DNA of 64,000 bases from Pseudorhodoplanes sp. (GTDB lineage: Bacteria; Pseudomonadota; Alphaproteobacteria; Rhizobiales; Xanthobacteraceae): contig JABARS010000003.1 in NCBI GenBank assembly GCA_019187085.1, positions 124,001-188,000 of the forward strand, given 5' to 3'. The translations under genes and the position numbers were made by a program. This document shows positions 9,690 to 16,639 of the stretch, in pieces. Numbering within the stretch: the first letter of the stretch is position 1; the number at the start of each line of letters is the position of its first letter. The notes below the pieces were generated by a model that was not told the origin of the DNA, searched no databases, and worked only from the letters and a program-made list of their open reading frames with translations.

Positions 9690-10064
9690 GTGCCCTATCT
9701 CGTCGCCGTCATTTTTATGTTCGCTGCTTTTGTCTTTGCACCGCCGGCTTTGGTCGCGTGCTCCTGAGACGAGACCCGTTCCAAATGCAGCAAGGAGGAG
9801 CTTGATATCAAACTGCGCAGCCTGGACGGATACGAGATTGCGCTTCTGGGCGTGCCGCTGGGTTATGGCGAGTGGTTCATGGGATGCGCTGGCGCACCGC
9901 TGGTGGACGCCCACAGATGCGTGACTGAGAAGAGCCGCGAACTCTATAACAAGGGCCGCGAATGGGTCGGCGGCATCCGCATGGAGGTCCGCCCGGCCGG
10001 CACACAGAAGGACCTCTCGGGATTGAAAAATGAAGTGCTGCGCTTGCGCGGCCAGAAGAACTAG
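9690..10064 (+). pseudogene. Small lipoprotein gene with an in-frame TGA just after the lipobox
   Basis: Reading from the GTG at 9690 gives a basic-poor but strongly hydrophobic signal sequence ending in the lipobox LVAC-S (residues 22-26 region), then TGA at 9765-9767. The same frame stays open for 98 further codons to the TAG-type end at 10064 with protein-like composition (for example LDGYEIALLGVPLGYGEW and KGREWVGGIRMEVRPAG). The simplest reading is a small outer-membrane or inner-membrane lipoprotein inactivated by a nonsense change, such as TGG to TGA, or a sequence error. A purine-rich AGAGGA precedes the GTG. I do not recognise the family. Confidence 0.55.
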
Positions 10065-10198
10065 CGCGGGATGGGGCCGGCTCATCCACGTTGCGAGATG
10101 ACACTCCCCACCGGCATTGCTAAGCGAAGCGGACGCGGCTATTTTCCGCGCGCCCAGAAGGCCCCGAGCCCTGCTTTGGCGGGACGTAGCCAATCTGG

Positions 10199-10273
10199 TG
10201 GGGCGTAGCCAAGTGGTAAGGCAGCGGATTTTGATTCCGCCATTCCCAGGTTCGAATCCTGGCGCCCCAGCCA
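10199..10273 (+). tRNA. tRNA-Gln (UUG anticodon)
   Basis: A complete cloverleaf can be drawn. The acceptor TGGGGCG pairs with CGCCCCA (10263-10269), followed by discriminator G and an encoded CCA (10271-10273). The anticodon stem GCGGA/TCCGC encloses the loop TTTTGAT with anticodon TTG at 10231-10233, and the T-arm contains GGTTCGAATCC. The gene is an insertion hot-spot type; its last seven bases belong to a 21-bp sequence repeated at 62,152. Confidence 0.96.
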
Positions 10274-10287
10274 GCCAGTGCGGTCTC
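10267..10287 (+). repeat. Left copy of 21-bp direct repeat (candidate attachment site)
   Basis: The 21 bases start with the last seven of tRNA-Gln (CCAGCCA) and run 14 bases past it to GGTCTC. An identical copy in the same orientation is at 62152-62172. A tRNA 3' end duplicated at a distance is the classical footprint of integrase-mediated insertion, although only seven tRNA bases are shared. Confidence 0.65.
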
Positions 10288-10311
10288 TGCGTTTTAGTGG
10301 CCGACCACGCG

Positions 10312-10339
10312 AAAAAGCCCAGAAAATACGGGGCTTTTT
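10312..10339 (+). terminator. Rho-independent terminator after tRNA-Gln
   Basis: AAAAAGCCC (10312-10320) and GGGCTTTTT (10331-10339) form a nine-pair stem around a 10-nt loop and end in a T-run. It lies 39 nt past the tRNA CCA end and would also terminate reverse transcription. Confidence 0.8.
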
Positions 10340-10418
10340 GTGTGGCCTTGAGTCTCCGAAGTTCCAAGATTCGAACCAAAAGTCCCTTTTGGTGCGGAAA
10401 GTCTCTCGCGTTTTCCTA

Positions 10419-10472
10419 GGAAATGGCCGTTTTGCAGAGTCAAAAAGTGGAGACTAGTTCGACATTGCACTG
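10419..10472 (+). repeat. Degenerate island-end repeat, left copy
   Basis: The block GGAAATGGCCG (10419-10429) followed by GGAGACTAGTTCGAC...GCACTG (10449-10472) closely resembles 62063-62146, where the same two blocks occur in the same order but about 30 nt further apart. It sits just inside the left candidate attachment site and may be a remnant of integrase-arm or old island-junction sequence. Confidence 0.5.
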
Positions 10473-10482
10473 AGTGGTCGGG

Positions 10483-11100
10483 CTATATGCCGCGCTCACG
10501 CGCGAGGCGTGGGAGGCTTGGGCATTCGGCGGCCCGCTCCGCGCCAATCAGGTCAAAGACCCAATCATGGTGCCCGGCAAGAACGCGCATTCGGGCGTTG
10601 CGCAAGGCGGAAAATACCGCGTCTGCTAAATTCGTCTGACCTAGCGCTTCGCAAACCATCGGATGACCAAACAGGTCAAGACTCGAAGCTATTTTCAGTG
10701 ATGGATGCCGCGCGGCGCAAATCTTTGTAGCCTTACCTTCATCAATGATCGCGACGGCGCCTTCTTCAAGCGCGTAAGCGATGGTTGCGGCCTCGCCGTC
10801 ATCGAGAGTCTCTGCCGCCGCGCCGGTCACTAATGCTTCGTAGTGAGGCCATCCACCCTCGCCGAGGGACGCCATGTGAAGATAACCCGACTTCACCAAG
10901 ACGGCTGCCAGCTCGGCGTCTCGGCGACCCCGCTCCCGCCCGACTTCCAACTCGGCCGGAACAACATCGACGATTGCTATCTTGTACGGCAGGGCGTGTA
11001 AGATCTCCGCGGCTTTACCGCTCGCATTCAGGTTGATCACCGCGCTTGTATCGGTGATCAGCAACGATGAAGCGTCATCGAGACAGGACAGGGGCCTCAT
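10483..11100 (-). CDS. PIN-domain-like protein, last gene of QueC-like/ImmA operon
   Basis: A 205-aa protein resembling the PIN-like nucleic-acid-binding proteins of the COG2405 kind. LLITDTSAVINL contains the first acidic residue (Asp17), LDDGEAATIAYALEEG a second acidic cluster and AIIDEGKATK a third, matching the spaced carboxylates of the Mg-dependent PIN RNase site. Its ATG at 11100 overlaps the end of the HTH/ImmA gene by 26 nt, so it is translated as part of that operon. A toxin or effector RNase role is inferred from family and context only. Confidence 0.8.
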   Translation of the reverse strand: MRPLSCLDDASSLLITDTSAVINLNASGKAAEILHALPYKIAIVDVVPAELEVGRERGRRDAELAAVLVKSGYLHMASLGEGGWPHYEALVTGAAAETLDDGEAATIAYALEEGAVAIIDEGKATKICAARHPSLKIASSLDLFGHPMVCEALGQTNLADAVFSALRNARMRVLAGHHDWVFDLIGAERAAECPSLPRLARERGI

Positions 11101-12259
11101 CAGCCGCGCTCCCCTCTATCTCGACGTCGTCAAGCAATTCTCGAAGCTCGACGCGCGACAAATGTAGGAGACGCGCGAGTTGGCCTTCACTTAGGAGCTT
11201 GCGCCGATGCGCTTCGGCGGCCAGCATGTTCAGCCGAAGCGTCGTTGGGCGGTAGGCCTCAGCTTTGGACGGGTCTGGCACGATCAGATCACCAAGAACT
11301 TGTCTGGTTTGTTCATCGGTAATCCCGCCGTTCTCTTGAAACCAGTCCCAAGAGCCTCGCTTGATGAGAGAGAGCTCTTCCAGGCGCCGCACCATAGCTT
11401 CTCGAGAGACCCCAAAATAGTGTGCGAGAATGATGATGTGACGACGCGTTAGCCGCGCAGATCCAGCAGTCAATTCATTAAACTTCTGGGATACCGCACG
11501 CATGGGCATAAGCAGATTGCGCATGAACGCATTGCAGTAACGCTCTTCCGGAGACCGCTCCAAACTCCCTTCTTTGTTCACATCTGGCTCACGGCGGCTG
11601 CATACAAGATGGCCGAGTTCATGCGCGGCCGTTGCAATACGCCGTTCACGCGGATGGTTCGCGTTTAGGAGGATGCAGGCGCCTAGCTTTTCATCGTAGG
11701 CGAACAGCCCCGATACATGATTGTGGGCTCGCCGTACAAATACTCTGACGCCAAGATCGAGTTCGAGCATCGTTACTAGATTGGCAATAGGTGCAAGCCC
11801 GAGCCCCATTCTTTGCCGAAATTCGAGTGCATCATGTTCCGCTTGCCGCCGCACATCCGGCGATACCAAAGGTCGCTCGGGCGGATAGTTGCGTGGCCAC
11901 TGGATACCGAGAAGGTTTTCCAATTCCACTTCGGCTGCTGCAAGATCGGTTAGCAGCTGAGAGGCATCTCGCGACGCGTCGTCCTCATCGGCGATCAGCT
12001 TTCGAAACCGCGGCGTGAGATCGACATGGATAGCTTCCTGTCTCAGGAGAGAGTTGACGGACACCTTGTAAAGAACAGCCAGTTTCTGCAATTCATCGAT
12101 ACGAACTCGGCGCTGTCCCTGCTCCATCGCAACCAGCGTGGTCCGAGCAACCTTAATCACTTCTGCAGCATCAGCCTGTATTACGCGCGCGGCTTCTCGC
12201 GCTAGGCGGAGACGCTCGCCCAACTCATTTGAAGAAATCTGACTTCCAAGACTGTTCAT
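11075..12259 (-). CDS. XRE-type HTH fused to ImmA/IrrE-type zinc metallopeptidase
   Basis: A 394-aa fusion. Residues 13-70 are a helix-turn-helix of the XRE/Cro kind (ELGERLRLAREAARV...VARTTLVAMEQGQRRV, shown in part), and residues 140-280 are an ImmA/IrrE-like peptidase with the zinc site HELGH at 213-217 and a downstream Glu-rich helix (SPEERYCNAFMRNLLMP in part). Such proteins bind their own promoter and cut a repressor or partner protein on a signal. I chose the ATG at 12259 because it overlaps the stop of the QueC-like gene as ATGA; a start at 12277 is also possible. It may control the three neighbouring genes or activate the PIN protein. Confidence 0.88.
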   Translation of the reverse strand: MNSLGSQISSNELGERLRLAREAARVIQADAAEVIKVARTTLVAMEQGQRRVRIDELQKLAVLYKVSVNSLLRQEAIHVDLTPRFRKLIADEDDASRDASQLLTDLAAAEVELENLLGIQWPRNYPPERPLVSPDVRRQAEHDALEFRQRMGLGLAPIANLVTMLELDLGVRVFVRRAHNHVSGLFAYDEKLGACILLNANHPRERRIATAAHELGHLVCSRREPDVNKEGSLERSPEERYCNAFMRNLLMPMRAVSQKFNELTAGSARLTRRHIIILAHYFGVSREAMVRRLEELSLIKRGSWDWFQENGGITDEQTRQVLGDLIVPDPSKAEAYRPTTLRLNMLAAEAHRRKLLSEGQLARLLHLSRVELRELLDDVEIEGSAADEAPVLSR

Positions 12260-13635
12260 GCTGCCGATGCCACCCAATTCCGTATGAAAGACTTGCTACC
12301 AAGCGATCGGATAAAGTTTTGCCATTCCGACTCATGCTTGGACAATAGTCGATTGAGGTGGGCTTCTGCTTCTTCAGGCGAAAGTTTTCGTGATTGGGAG
12401 AGCTGATAGGCCTGTCGCTTAAGCGACCCAGCATGAAGCGCAGAATTGCGCAACCCCGCCAGATGATCGAGGTGAAGAGTTCCTGCTATTGCGTATTCAT
12501 GAAGCGCCCTCGTGATCTTTTTCTTGTCAAACGCTTTTGCCGTCCCCTCTTCAAAGGTACCGGCGTCCAGGTTTTCCCAAACGTAAGTTTCCCGCGGCTC
12601 CCTCAAGTCGGCTGCGTGAACGCTTAAGCGACGAAGCATGCAGGCGGCGCAGATACCGCATTGTCGCCGGTGCTTATCAACTGGAACGTGCCGATTTTGT
12701 TGCCAGCACGAATTCGCATCCACATGCGCAGTCTTGCCCCGTAACGCGGCGTACTCCGCTAGAGTTTCGCCCTTGGTGAACCAAAGGCGGGGGAAGATGA
12801 AATGAACGTCTATCCCGAACAGTGCCTTGAAGTAGCGCTCCATCCGGTCGGTGAAGAACGGATGATTGCGATAATCTTCATATCCTTGGCCGGTCGGCAC
12901 CAGCACTGGACCCAGCGCACCCTGACCACTTTCCGGAACGATGATCTCGGTGGCTTCCACAAGGTAAGCCGCGATGCCGCTAACAGTCGCGAATTTGAAA
13001 CCGCGCGAGCGGGCGCTGGATTCACTGGAGCGCTTGCCAATCTTAACCTCATAGGGGACCGTCGTGAAAGGCTGCCGCTGCCGGCCAAATCGATGCTTGT
13101 CCCCTTTCGTCGGGCCCAGCTTTACGCGGCAGAGGTGGCTCCCAAGTTCTTCCTCCTTGAGCGCAGACACAGCACGTGAGTCAATGCCATCACTAAATGG
13201 AATGATCGTCGTTATGCCAGGAGGAATCGGCAGATGCGCTTGTCGATTGACTTCGTGAGGTTTGCGGCGTGGCGTGAATTCGATCTGCCATTTGTCACCA
13301 GTTAAGAATTCCAACGCATCGATCAAGGCCGACCCGACAGGTTTGCCACTCCATAACGCGACATCATGGACAGGAACGGTGAGGGAAAAGTCCCGACCCC
13401 AGCTTAAGACCGGGCGCTTTTGAATTCGGTCGCAGAACTCAACTGCCGCTGCGACAAGGAGCGCATCAAAAATCACAGGCCTCCACGATGCCAAGCAATA
13501 GGACTCGAGGCGCTCGGTCGAGAAGTCAAGATTGATCCCGATAACGCAGGCGTGCCAATCGGCCGGCGCACGCTGACCCTTTTCTAGAACAGCCACACGC
13601 ACGACAGGTGGGGCCTTGGGCGTATCAATCGTCAT
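12256..13635 (-). CDS. QueC-like PP-loop protein (related to QatC of Qat defence)
   Basis: A 459-aa protein with a long N-terminal region (1-140) and a QueC-type domain. The PP-loop reads FSDGIDS at 147-153, a variant of SGGxDS, and the C-terminal zinc site has Cys310, Cys326, Cys329 and Cys332 in the order C...CGICAAC followed by MLRR, as in 7-cyano-7-deazaguanine synthase. No other queuosine genes (queD, queE, queF) lie nearby, which is the pattern of defence-associated QueC homologues such as QatC and the CBASS Cap9 proteins, known to attach deazaguanine-type groups to partner proteins. Its start overlaps the upstream gene by ATGA, and its stop overlaps the ImmA gene. Confidence 0.85.
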   Translation of the reverse strand: MTIDTPKAPPVVRVAVLEKGQRAPADWHACVIGINLDFSTERLESYCLASWRPVIFDALLVAAAVEFCDRIQKRPVLSWGRDFSLTVPVHDVALWSGKPVGSALIDALEFLTGDKWQIEFTPRRKPHEVNRQAHLPIPPGITTIIPFSDGIDSRAVSALKEEELGSHLCRVKLGPTKGDKHRFGRQRQPFTTVPYEVKIGKRSSESSARSRGFKFATVSGIAAYLVEATEIIVPESGQGALGPVLVPTGQGYEDYRNHPFFTDRMERYFKALFGIDVHFIFPRLWFTKGETLAEYAALRGKTAHVDANSCWQQNRHVPVDKHRRQCGICAACMLRRLSVHAADLREPRETYVWENLDAGTFEEGTAKAFDKKKITRALHEYAIAGTLHLDHLAGLRNSALHAGSLKRQAYQLSQSRKLSPEEAEAHLNRLLSKHESEWQNFIRSLGSKSFIRNWVASAA

Positions 13636-14198
13636 AGTCCTACTCCATCTTCTAGACCCGTGTGCTTCGGCGGCGCCGCGGTGGACGATGGCCCCCCGGT
13701 CATCAGCTTTTGCACAAGGTTTGCAACGGGTGCTTGCGCCATGGATGAAGCCAAGCGGGCTCGTACCTCTCTGGCTTTGCGCTCGCCGGACTCGCGCAGG
13801 ACATGCTCTTCCATCTGGAGGCTGTTTCGGCCAAGCCTGTCGGTGAGGCCCCCCTGCAATGCCTGGGCTACGGCGGCGTCACCTCTCTTGCCCTGGCGCA
13901 ATGCCTCTTGGGCGCAGTCGACGATCACCGCCACGAGCGTTCCCCGCCCGGCTCCCATCTGCTTCAGTTCATCGATGCGAGCGTTTCGGTCTTCAAAGAG
14001 GTCCGGTTCTTTCTCGTCGCAGTAATCGCGTAACGCGGGCATGAAGTCCTTGGTGATCTCCCAGGCGCAGTCGCGCTCCAAAGCCGGACAGATCGACTCA
14101 ACGACATCCTGGCTATCGAATGCTCGCTGGTAGGCTCGCTGAAGAACACGCTTCCATTGCTGGCGCATCTTCAGCGTTCGATACGGTCCATCGCTCAT
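13632..14198 (-). CDS. Unknown 188-aa helical protein, first gene of QueC-like operon
   Basis: I do not recognise this protein. It is hydrophilic and rich in charged helices, with no signal peptide, no membrane segment and no familiar catalytic motif; the last 25 residues are Pro/Gly/Thr-rich and probably disordered. AGGAGG lies 6 nt before the ATG at 14198, the strongest ribosome site in the operon, so this gene is made in quantity. Its stop is fused by ATGA to the QueC-like start. By analogy with QatB and QatC it could be the substrate of the QueC-like enzyme, but its N-terminus (M-S-D-G) lacks the Gly in position two expected for N-terminal modification. Confidence 0.8.
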   Translation of the reverse strand: MSDGPYRTLKMRQQWKRVLQRAYQRAFDSQDVVESICPALERDCAWEITKDFMPALRDYCDEKEPDLFEDRNARIDELKQMGAGRGTLVAVIVDCAQEALRQGKRGDAAVAQALQGGLTDRLGRNSLQMEEHVLRESGERKAREVRARLASSMAQAPVANLVQKLMTGGPSSTAAPPKHTGLEDGVGL

Positions 14199-14523
14199 GG
14201 CGCCTCCTAACGAGACACGCTAATGCCATTGGCATGCTGACATTGTCAATATTTTGTATATGTAAACCTGACATTATCATGTAACCTATTGATTTATTTA
14301 AGTCTTGACCGTTTCAAGGCTTAGGTTGCCGTAACTCATTAGAAGACGAGTTAGGCGAATCAGACCATTGCGGCGCCCATTCCCCGTCGCTCGGTAGTCG
14401 GGTAAACAGTGGCCTTACCTTATGTGCGACGGGATGCACCGATTTTGTGCCTCGCGAACTCTCGGCTTTACGCACGTCCCTGCCGACGTAATCCCGCAAG
14501 CTATTGATTGACGAGTGTAGCAA
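14199..14523. promoter_or_regulatory. AT-rich promoter/operator region of the QueC-like operon
   Basis: This 325-nt gap is far richer in A+T than its surroundings. Three dyads lie near the operon start: ATGCCATTGGCAT (14223-14235), TGACATTGTCA (14238-14248) and the near copy TGACATTATCA (14269-14279). On the minus strand TTGACA (14249-14244) overlaps the second dyad and could be a -35 box, with a weak -10. The XRE domain encoded downstream is the obvious candidate to bind these sites. Nothing gene-like is convincing between 14300 and 14523. Confidence 0.65.
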
Positions 14524-14736
14524 ATGCGTAAGACGGTCCTAGCAAAGCAGTCAAAGTCCATTGATTTGGAATACGGGATGTTTCGCATTGAGCAAGGCCG
14601 GACCTACACAGATGACGGGACAACCGTGTTCGATGTGTATGTCGCCGATGGCCTCGCGGATGGTACGTTCGAGTTGGCGAAGCCCGGCCGCGACACCATA
14701 GTTGTGAGCCATCCTGAAAGCAGACGCCGCCGCTGA
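14524..14736 (+). CDS. Small hypothetical protein
   Basis: A possible 70-aa hydrophilic protein with a protein-like composition (for example GMFRIEQGRTYTDDG and FDVYVADGLADG). No clear ribosome site precedes the ATG, and I do not recognise a family. It sits alone on the plus strand between two minus-strand operons and ends 20 nt from the end of the RelA/SpoT-domain gene, so it may be spurious. Confidence 0.35.
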   Translation: MRKTVLAKQSKSIDLEYGMFRIEQGRTYTDDGTTVFDVYVADGLADGTFELAKPGRDTIVVSHPESRRRR

Positions 14737-14755
14737 TCGAGCGGCGGATAGCAGG

Positions 14756-15415
14756 TTACGCGTCCGCCTCAGACGGGTTGTGTTTGGGCGTTGATCGAGC
14801 CTGAAAAAGTTCGTCGAACATGTGGTCGGCACCCCAAGCTTGTGCCGACGTGTACGCAAGCTTGCGTTTCTCATCCGAAGTCAGCGGAACCGAGCCGGGC
14901 TTGTACCCCAAATCATGATCGGCCTCAGACCAAGCATGTTGAAACAATGTCTTGATCTGTAGCTCAAAGAAATCAGGAACGTGCTTCTTATCAACCGATT
15001 CGATTTTAACGTCGGTTGGCAAAACCAAAACATAGTGACGACCGAAATATCCAAACTCCCATTCAGATTCAGGAATACGATTGCTAACCTCTATAGGTTT
15101 GAAATATTTTTTGACTATCGCATCAAGGCGCACCACGTCAGACCGATAGAACGTGATGATGCGGGCACCAATCTGATCTTGAATTTGTGAAAGTGGCTCG
15201 CGGTACTTGGCTCGGCTCTTTACACGCGCGCTCGCCTTCTTGAGAAAACTGTCTGGGTTCTTTGCGCGCGCCGAGATGCGGTCAATCCGTGGTTCGCCCT
15301 TGAAGATTTCCGCTATGTGCTCGTGCAGCGCGGCAGCAATCGGAACCAAGCCCGATTTGTAGCGCGTACGATACGCAACCTCCAATGAATCATCTGGCGG
15401 TTTTGAGTTTTTCAT
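14756..15415 (-). CDS. RelA/SpoT-domain protein (small alarmone-synthetase-like)
   Basis: A 219-aa protein with a lone RelA/SpoT nucleotidyltransferase domain. ARVKSRAKYREP resembles the ATP-binding Arg/Lys loop, QIQDQIGARIITFY the Asp-containing strand, EFGYFGRHYVLVLP the GYxxxH segment and FELQIKTLFQHAWSEADHD the conserved ExQIxT...W/E helix (shown in part). No hydrolase HD domain is present. Such single-domain proteins make (p)ppGpp or ppApp, or pyrophosphorylate tRNA as toxSAS toxins. The ATG at 15415 overlaps the upstream gene by 26 nt. A toxin or defence role is suggested by the island setting, not proven. Confidence 0.82.
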   Translation of the reverse strand: MKNSKPPDDSLEVAYRTRYKSGLVPIAAALHEHIAEIFKGEPRIDRISARAKNPDSFLKKASARVKSRAKYREPLSQIQDQIGARIITFYRSDVVRLDAIVKKYFKPIEVSNRIPESEWEFGYFGRHYVLVLPTDVKIESVDKKHVPDFFELQIKTLFQHAWSEADHDLGYKPGSVPLTSDEKRKLAYTSAQAWGADHMFDELFQARSTPKHNPSEADA

Positions 15416-16409
15416 CAATGACCTTACCCGTGGTTACAAACTTGACCTCTCCGTCACGGCTACCGTCAACAGGCTCCCGCTGGAACACGTTGTCGAATTG
15501 ATCGGTGTCGGCGGTAAGCAACGCTCCATTGTTCAGCTCTACCGACTTGTAAGCTATGAGACTCTTGTATGTGGCTAGATCGAATTGGAACACCTCCGCT
15601 GCGGCTTGTGATGATTTGAGCTCGTTGACCAGCAAGTCTTTTGCGGATTGCGAAAGACCAAGACGGTTGCAGAAGTCGTTGATGCTGAATCTCTGCCCGA
15701 CCAAACCAGCGGCCAATGTTCCTGCCGCAGAAAGTTCTTGCTTCACTGACAACGGCGCTTTCTTTATCGCGTCTCGTAAGGCCATAGCCAGCCGCCGAGT
15801 TCCGGCAGCGGGGGTCGTGGTGAAATCGGAAAGCAGGAAGTCGGATATCCAATAGTTGGATGGTTCGCCTGAAAGCGGATTGAGTTGCTTATCGATGGCG
15901 CGTCCCGACCAAAAGCCGCCGTTCAAGGAGGCATGTTGATAGAGCACGGCCTTATAAGATGTCTTATTCTTCATGAACACGCGCTCCAGAAACTGGACCG
16001 AAAGCGCGGCCGATTTGTCATCGACATAGATGGCGCTGTCGGTGGGGAAGCGTGAGAGCACAATCTTGTGTTCGCGGCCAACCTTGCCAGCTATGAGAAA
16101 CAAGAGACCAAGACCAGAGCGACCATCCGTATGCTTAGAAAGTCGTTCAGCAATCTTTTTGCCTTTCGTCTGATCGGGTTTGGTCAAATAGCTGACGACT
16201 AGATCGCGGCAATCATTTTGCTGCTTGCCATCCAGCGTATGGCTGAACGTGATATCGACATCGCATTCGTGGTCCGACTTGGCATAGATGCCGTCCAACA
16301 GGTCGAACATTCCGCCCGTCAGGGGGACAGTTGTCCCGGTGATGCTGGTCGGTTTGGGCCGCCCTTTTCCTGGATGCACCAGGAACGCGTGAATATGCTG
16401 TATGGACAA
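15390..16409 (-). CDS. Unknown 339-aa partner of the RelA/SpoT-domain gene
   Basis: I do not recognise this soluble protein. It has alternating strands and helices, a middle region with SGLGLLFLIAGKVGREHKIVLSRFP (in part GREHKIVLSRFP) and a C-terminal KFVTTGKVID. The N-terminus loosely recalls nucleoid-associated NdpA-like proteins, but I would not assign it. Translation appears to begin at a TTG at 16409, with GGGGGA 6 nt upstream. The 3' end overlaps the RelA/SpoT-domain gene, so the two are probably translationally coupled and act together, perhaps as sensor or antitoxin and effector. Confidence 0.75.
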   Translation of the reverse strand: MSIQHIHAFLVHPGKGRPKPTSITGTTVPLTGGMFDLLDGIYAKSDHECDVDITFSHTLDGKQQNDCRDLVVSYLTKPDQTKGKKIAERLSKHTDGRSGLGLLFLIAGKVGREHKIVLSRFPTDSAIYVDDKSAALSVQFLERVFMKNKTSYKAVLYQHASLNGGFWSGRAIDKQLNPLSGEPSNYWISDFLLSDFTTTPAAGTRRLAMALRDAIKKAPLSVKQELSAAGTLAAGLVGQRFSINDFCNRLGLSQSAKDLLVNELKSSQAAAEVFQFDLATYKSLIAYKSVELNNGALLTADTDQFDNVFQREPVDGSRDGEVKFVTTGKVIDEKLKTAR

Positions 16410-16639
16410 GCAGTTCCCCCATTACTGCCCATGGATGGCTAATTTAAGGGCACAACAGCTACGCGCACAAGCGACGGGGTGCACCATTAGATACAGATAG
16501 GTTCCGATCCCGAGAGGTTGGTTAATATCCGCTCGGGCGGTTTTGGCTTTTCTGGTCGAGCGACAAGCGTCGCAATGCATCATCAATGACGTATTCCCCG
16601 CGAGATATTCCATATAATCCTACTATGTGTTACTTCGTA

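Noticed and set aside
9765..9767. TGA as a selenocysteine codon
   Set aside because: No selenocysteine-insertion hairpin is evident just downstream, and a residue two positions after a lipobox Cys is an unlikely redox site; nonsense or error is simpler.
10483..14198. Standard Qat (QatABCD) defence locus
   Set aside because: Only a QatC-like protein is present; no KAP-type ATPase or TatD-type nuclease is found and the leader protein is shorter than QatB.
14314..14523. 69-aa minus-strand frame in the AT-rich promoter gap
   Set aside because: No start signal and no protein-like pattern; it overlaps the presumed regulatory region.
16422..16613. 63-aa minus-strand frame upstream of the 339-aa gene
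   Set aside because: No ribosome site, Cys/Ala-rich random composition, and no operon link.
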